Origin: Blakeslea trispora
Lineage: Eukaryota > Mucoromycota > Mucoromycetes > Mucorales > Choanephoraceae
DNA: 64,000 bases
Assembly (NCBI GenBank): GCA_025331445.1
Contig: JAIWNE010000029.1
Location: 265,747 to 329,746, forward strand
Direction of reading: 5' to 3'
Shown: in pieces, positions 59,524 to 64,000 of the stretch
How positions within the stretch are numbered: position 1 is the stretch's first letter
How the letters are laid out: every line of letters begins with the position of its first letter
Program-made: the position numbers and the translations under genes
The notes under the pieces: generated by a model
What the model saw: the letters and a program-made list of their open reading frames with translations, nothing else
What the model was told of the DNA's origin: nothing
The model's database searches: none

Positions 59524-60627
59524 TTAATACATGGATAATTGGTGATGATCGTTTGGTCTGCGGAATGAACTTTTTTCTTGTTCTGAATAAAGTGGGTGAT
59601 GCATAGATTCGTTCATAGGTTGCAATGTATGTTCAGCTAAAGAGAGAATGAGTTGAATGGCCTTAAAGATAACTGTTGATTCTACTTACACGATTTATGA
59701 GCAAAATCTCTTTGATAGGTATAAAAGTCATGACGCCTACGTCTTGAAGGCTCATAGGTTGGTTGTTGATTAGGATACATGAGTTCTGGATAGCTCATCA
59801 TTTGTGCAGTCATGTTTTCTGATTCAAGCATAGGTTGAAGGATACGACGTCTAGCATTGATAAACCAATTGCTAATCTGGTTCACTGTGAGACCTGTATG
59901 GCGTGCAAGGTCAGCCTTTTCCTTTTCAGCTGGGTAAGGATGCTTTTTGTGTTGTATGAGCCATTTGCGAAGGAATTCTGTCACTTCTTTGGGAAGATTG
60001 CCTCTGCGCCTCTTTTTTGTAGAGTCAGTTGACAATGATGATGTGGATGTTTTGGTTGACCTTGTCTGATGCTTTTTAAGGGAATTGTTTGTCTTTTCTG
60101 ATTTGTGCTGTATCTCAATCTCTTCTTCATCATCTTCATCTTCCCCTCTGATGGTACGGTAGGCATGAATGGGTGATGGCACATTCATCCTTGAGGGCTG
60201 ATATGGAGAATGCTCAATGGTAGCAATACTGTCACCCGAACTAGAACTAGATGAGCTAATGTTGGATGTTGTACTTGTGCTGGGTGACACCTTGATATCT
60301 TTCAAGTCATCTTTTGAACAAGTTGTTAATCTTCTTGATGATTTTGTATTACAATCAAACATACCAGTCTCTACTACAGTCTTCAAAGTCCAGAATTGTG
60401 CATTGTGTTCCAACATTTCAGATATTCTTTCACGATGGCGATCGATGGCTGTACGATTATGTTCTTTGTTTTCATTCAGTTGAATCGATAGTTGTTTTGA
60501 AGGACTGTCATGGTAAAGAATTAAAGGACAGAATGATTTTGAAGCATACTGATTCAAGTAGGTTTAGATAACAGCCTATTTTACTCTCTTTTTTTATTAC
60601 ACTTACTTTTTCAAAGCGATAGGCCAT
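59524..60627 (-). CDS. TALE-class homeobox transcription factor
   Basis: Three exons (60607-60627, 59690-60548, 59524-59636) give 330 aa. The TALE homeodomain lies at ~184-246: KKRRRGNLPKEVTEFLRKWL, then the three-residue loop extension HPYPAEKEKADLARHTG, then LTVNQISNWFINARRR with the WFINARRR recognition helix that defines the class. N-terminal to it is an acidic patch (EDEDDEEEIE) and a Ser-rich stretch; the first seven residues sit on a 21-nt exon. The C-terminal tail has Tyr/Pro/Met-rich sequence and RRRRH. In fungi TALE factors include mating-type and developmental regulators such as Cup9, Tos8 and PAH1-like proteins; which group this belongs to needs a phylogeny. The frame is intact and splices are canonical. 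Confidence 0.93.
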
Positions 60628-63042
60628 TTTATTAAGAAAAAGAAAAAAAAGAGACTGTGGCAAACAACACAAAGGAGCAAAGAAGAAAAGAAAAGAAAAA
60701 AAAAAGAGATTTTGGGAGATGGAACAACTAAATATATAAGTTGCCAGATGATTGCTTAAGCCATAAATGTCTTGAGTTAAAAAAAAAAGTAGTAGTAGTA
60801 GTACAATCATTAGAGTATAACAAAATAGATGGCCATATAAAGGAGAGTGCGAATTCGTGCTACTTACAGCTACCAAAAAAAAAACAGGAGAAGCCCAAAA
60901 AAAAAAATAACGCTTGTTTGAAGTAGAAAGTGAAATTGTGCTGTTTCATCCCTCTTTTTTTTTTTTAAAAAGAATAAACGTCAAATATTCTGATAAACTC
61001 TCTCTTTTTTTATTATACTTTGTTATCTAGACAAGTTTATTTACCGGATGATTATCTCGGTTTGGGTATCCCGGATATTGAGTAGTAAAAGGGTGAGAGA
61101 AAATAAAGAAGGATCAAAGCACAGACCAACTCGAGAGAGATACAATACAGACACATGTAAAATTAGACGTTTTTTTTTCACTCTCTTTTTCTTTTTTTTT
61201 CTTTATTTCATTTTTGGACTTTAGGAGAAGACACTACAAGGAATATTGTAAAACAAGGAGAAAGTAAACATGTAAAATAGCATGGCGGGAGAAGTATTCT
61301 GGTATTTACAGAAACCATCACTTTATGCCTTTTTTGGCGGTACGGTATGTGACTCCTTAGCGTAAGCAAGAAAAGAGAAACAGAGAGAAAGGAGGAAGGG
61401 GGGGTATTTCCCCTATTTGCATAGATGCTGTCAGCTGAGTACAATCATTATGTAAAAGAACAAAGGACTGTCCTGTTCATCATGCTGTACAATGTGAGCC
61501 ACGTGTGCATCTAGAACAAACAATGCAACTAGCTTGCCAAAGAAGTTTATTTCTATCGTACAATTGTCATGACATTACCTCAATCATTTTGTTTTTGTAC
61601 ACATGACTTTAAGCTTGACGCCTTGAAGAATCACCATTGTTTTGAATAGAGTATTTCTAAATCGAAAACCCTCTTGTCCCCCCTTTTTTTGAAAGCCAAG
61701 AATAAGAAAGAAAAAAAATAGGTCAAGGTTTAAAAAGAGAGAGAGAGTCATATTAAATGTGAAGTCTGTTGAGGGCTTATTCACTTTTATGTTGTCATTA
61801 TTATTTGAGGGAGAGCAGTTTTAGCATCCTGTGTATTGCTTTCCTAATTGAGCCTGGGCAATGTCCATTTTGAGACATTCTGTAAGTCTACAGGAAAGAG
61901 GGGTATTTGGTGACAATAGAGTAAACCCAAAAGAAAGCATGATTATCTAGGCCAAACAAGCCTTTTATTTTCATTCAAGGCTAAAAATGTACATGTCTCT
62001 CTATAAATCTGTTGTATCATTCAGGTCGAATAAAAATCTGTTTGGCGCGCTATTCATGTCATTTTGTTAAAGATGAGAAAGACAGGTGACTTTTTTCCTG
62101 TAGTTTATTTAAAAAAACAAAGAGTGATGTATATTTGGTTTGACAGATTTGACTTTTATCATGACCTATCAGTGAAAGGACCTAGTTCAGTTGATAAGTG
62201 TGTGTTTTATCTCTCTCTCTCTTATTTTAGCCTCTATCGTTATAGGCCATTCAGTCTATTTCTTTGATGATTGTTAGATATAAAACCATTACTAAAATAG
62301 CTTATAAAAGAGTGCAAGTTCCTTTGAAGGTACAATCATATGATTGTATTCTCATGTCAGCAGTTGCTTTCACCAATATCTCGCAGTATGGGTGGTACTA
62401 CCTCCTGCTATAGAATCATATATAGATACGTGGGGCTGAACTTGTTTGTATAGCCAAAATTATTTTGGTTTGACTTGTTATTTAGAGTCAACAATCACTA
62501 CTCAATGCATCATCATAGTGTATTATGCTTGGTGTATATTGATTCATAGCAAAGCAGGGACTTTTCGAGACTTGGTGAATGGACCTTAACTATTTGTGGT
62601 AGCCACAAAAAAAAAAGCTAAATAGTGAAATGACCGCATTACGAACCCCAGTAGAGTCCCGTTTAAGCAACTCCCTGCTATTTCGTTTATCTCTCTCTCT
62701 ATCAGATTTAGATCAATGAAGCTTTAACCAATCAATAATCATCTCAACTGGTAGACATTCCACTGTAATATCTTTCTTAAGCATTCATCTTTATTGCCAT
62801 TCCATAATTAGGTTCTCTCATGCATACTGAATACAACTCTTTATATCACTTTGAGTAACATACACCTTTTCTTGTTCTCTTTTTTTTTTTTACTTGTCAA
62901 CTTTGTATACATTCAATTTATAATATCGTTATTTCGAGTTGACTTTTTTTTCTATTGATGCTTAAATTTGACAAATGATTTATTAAGGTAAGATAGATTG
63001 TAAGGTAACAGGAGATGATATTATAGTATACACGATAGATTT
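60628..63042. other. 2.4-kb gene-free stretch
   Basis: The homeobox promoter side is rich in poly-A/T runs. A possible degenerate inverted repeat lies at about 62553-62684 (AGCAGGGACTT against the complement of AACTCCCTGCT) with a short internal hairpin; weak. Other frames have no family match. Confidence 0.4.
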
Positions 63043-64000
63043 CTAAAAGCACAAGAATGAAGACTTTTTCGATAAAAGCTCTTCCAATTGTTTCTCTAGC
63101 TTCTTTCTTTGTTTTTCAGAGGCTTCATATTTTGCCTTTTGTTCCTGGAAGCTCTCAAGAGAGATCATCTGTTTCATTTGCTCCTCATAATCTTTCTTTA
63201 GCTGATCATAATCGGCACTAGAAATCATATTTTGTGACAGAGCTCCCGATCCGTCACTTTTTGGAACAATCTTATTGTTGTTGGCAGATGACTGGTCCTG
63301 TGCTGCCATCTGAGCTAATTTTGTTGACATAGCCGATCGTTCTTCTATCATCTGCTTTAGCTTGGTTGTCAGTTCTTGGTCGTTGGATGTGCCAACAATC
63401 GATTTCAGGTCATTCAGTTTGGACTTGTAGGTCTGTATAGTCTCTTCACTCTCCTCCAGTGCTTCCACCAGTCCTTCTTTTTCCTCTGTCATACGATGGA
63501 TTTCTTTTTCTAGCTCCTCTGAAAGTGCCGTGTACTCTAGATTGTCTTCTTGCATACGCTTTATTTGATTCTCAAGGTCAGTCATGCGCCCTTCATCCAG
63601 TCCCGTTTTTGACAGTGACTCAAATTCGGCTGCCTGCTGCTTCAGCTGAGTTTGTTGCTGCTCAATTTGCCGTTCTTTTTCAGTGTGTGACACACGTAAC
63701 TGCTCAAGATTCTGTATCATTTCAGACACTTGTGCTGATGCATCATGTGCCTGTCCTTCCATCGCCAGTTTGACCTTTGAAAGTTCAGATTCCAATGTTT
63801 GGATAGTATCCTTTAGATGGCTTGATTGTTCTTTTTCATCTTTTAGTTCTGTTTGCATTCGTTCAATTTGGCGTTGAAGGTTGGTGGGTGGTGTTTGGGT
63901 CTTTTGTGGTACAGGTGATTGAAACTGGGATTCTAGATGAGCAATCTTCTCGGCCACACGATCAGAGCTGCTGTTCTTGTGTAGACCGACTTTTCTTGTA
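63043..64000 (-). CDS. coiled-coil protein, C-terminal part (runs off the window)
   Basis: Open frame of ~318 codons continuing past the right edge, so the N-terminal portion is missing. The visible part begins (upstream side) with RKVGLHKNSSSDRVAEKIAH and is then almost all heptad-type coiled coil rich in Glu, Gln, Lys and Leu: LQRQIERMQTELKDEKEQ, LESELSKVKLAMEGQ, TDLENQIKRMQEDNLEY, LEKEIHRMTEEKEGLVEALE and SADYDQLKKDYEEQMKQM. A short non-helical Ser/Asn/Gly break (QSSANNNKIVPKSDGSGA) lies at about two-thirds. It ends KKSSFLCF. It could be a kinesin tail, a CAP-Gly or dynactin-like protein, or a Golgi/cytoskeletal scaffold; the sequence present does not decide. Confidence 0.85.
   Translation of the reverse strand, partial: TRKVGLHKNSSSDRVAEKIAHLESQFQSPVPQKTQTPPTNLQRQIERMQTELKDEKEQSSHLKDTIQTLESELSKVKLAMEGQAHDASAQVSEMIQNLEQLRVSHTEKERQIEQQQTQLKQQAAEFESLSKTGLDEGRMTDLENQIKRMQEDNLEYTALSEELEKEIHRMTEEKEGLVEALEESEETIQTYKSKLNDLKSIVGTSNDQELTTKLKQMIEERSAMSTKLAQMAAQDQSSANNNKIVPKSDGSGALSQNMISSADYDQLKKDYEEQMKQMISLESFQEQKAKYEASEKQRKKLEKQLEELLSKKSSFLCF

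Overview
This window is nuclear DNA of an early-diverging fungus, most likely a member of the Mucorales (Mucoromycota). The inter-gene DNA is AT-rich and full of long A/T runs. Almost every gene is split by short (about 45-90 nt) GT-AG introns. The proteins include a TALE homeobox factor, a velvet factor, an ERT1-type zinc-cluster regulator, PDK1 with a C-terminal PH domain, and a Tps1 synthase fused to a phosphatase domain. I saw no bacterial operons, CRISPR arrays, rRNA genes or convincing tRNA genes. All gene models were built by hand, joining exons by reading frame, splice dinucleotides and family motifs. No transcript evidence was available.

Layout. 0-5 kb: complex I subunit NDUFS7 (+) and a Ser/Thr-rich membrane protein (+). 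5-12 kb: a RING-CH membrane ubiquitin ligase (+), an unknown protein (-), ribosomal protein S3 (-) and the kinase PDK1 (-). 12.8-13.2 kb: a small TA-flanked inverted-repeat element. 13.5-17.3 kb: a minus-strand tandem of a mitochondrial PPR protein, an esterase-like pseudoenzyme and a cystinosin homologue. The cystinosin gene is divergent from an aminodeoxychorismate-lyase-like gene (+), which converges on TAN1 (-). 20.9-27.7 kb: TPS1-TPP fusion (+), an IQGAP-type RasGAP (-) and ribosomal protein eL8 (-). 28.2 kb: a second inverted-repeat element. 29.5-33.4 kb: a Zn2Cys6 regulator (+) and an EndoG/Nuc1 nuclease (-). 36.2-41.7 kb: a velvet factor (-) and an ERT1-like regulator (-) that carries an apparent one-base frameshift. 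45-53.3 kb: SDS22 (+), an Sds3/BRMS1-like deacetylase-complex subunit (+), an Integrator-subunit-2-like protein (+) and polyubiquitin (+). 53.9-57.6 kb: CSTF3/Rna14 (-). 59.5-60.6 kb: a TALE homeobox gene (-). 63.0 kb to the right edge: the C-terminal part of a coiled-coil protein (-).

How the genes relate. Most are housekeeping: respiration, translation, tRNA acetylation, 3'-end processing, trehalose synthesis, PABA/folate synthesis, lysosomal cystine export and PP1 control. A second set is regulatory: PDK1, RasGAP, and the velvet, ERT1, homeobox and Zn2Cys6 factors. Tight spacing (78-250 bp) is seen within the PPR-esterase-cystinosin-ADC lyase-TAN1 cluster and between the Sds3 and INTS2-like genes.

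The most notable observations are: (1) an apparently perfect U12-type AT-AC intron in the Sds3/BRMS1-like gene; (2) an INTS2-like Integrator protein in a fungus, ending early; (3) an esterase-family protein lacking both the nucleophile serine and the oxyanion-hole histidine; (4) a one-base frameshift in ERT1; (5) two TA-flanked MITE-like elements; (6) micro-exons of 14, 18 and 22 nt.
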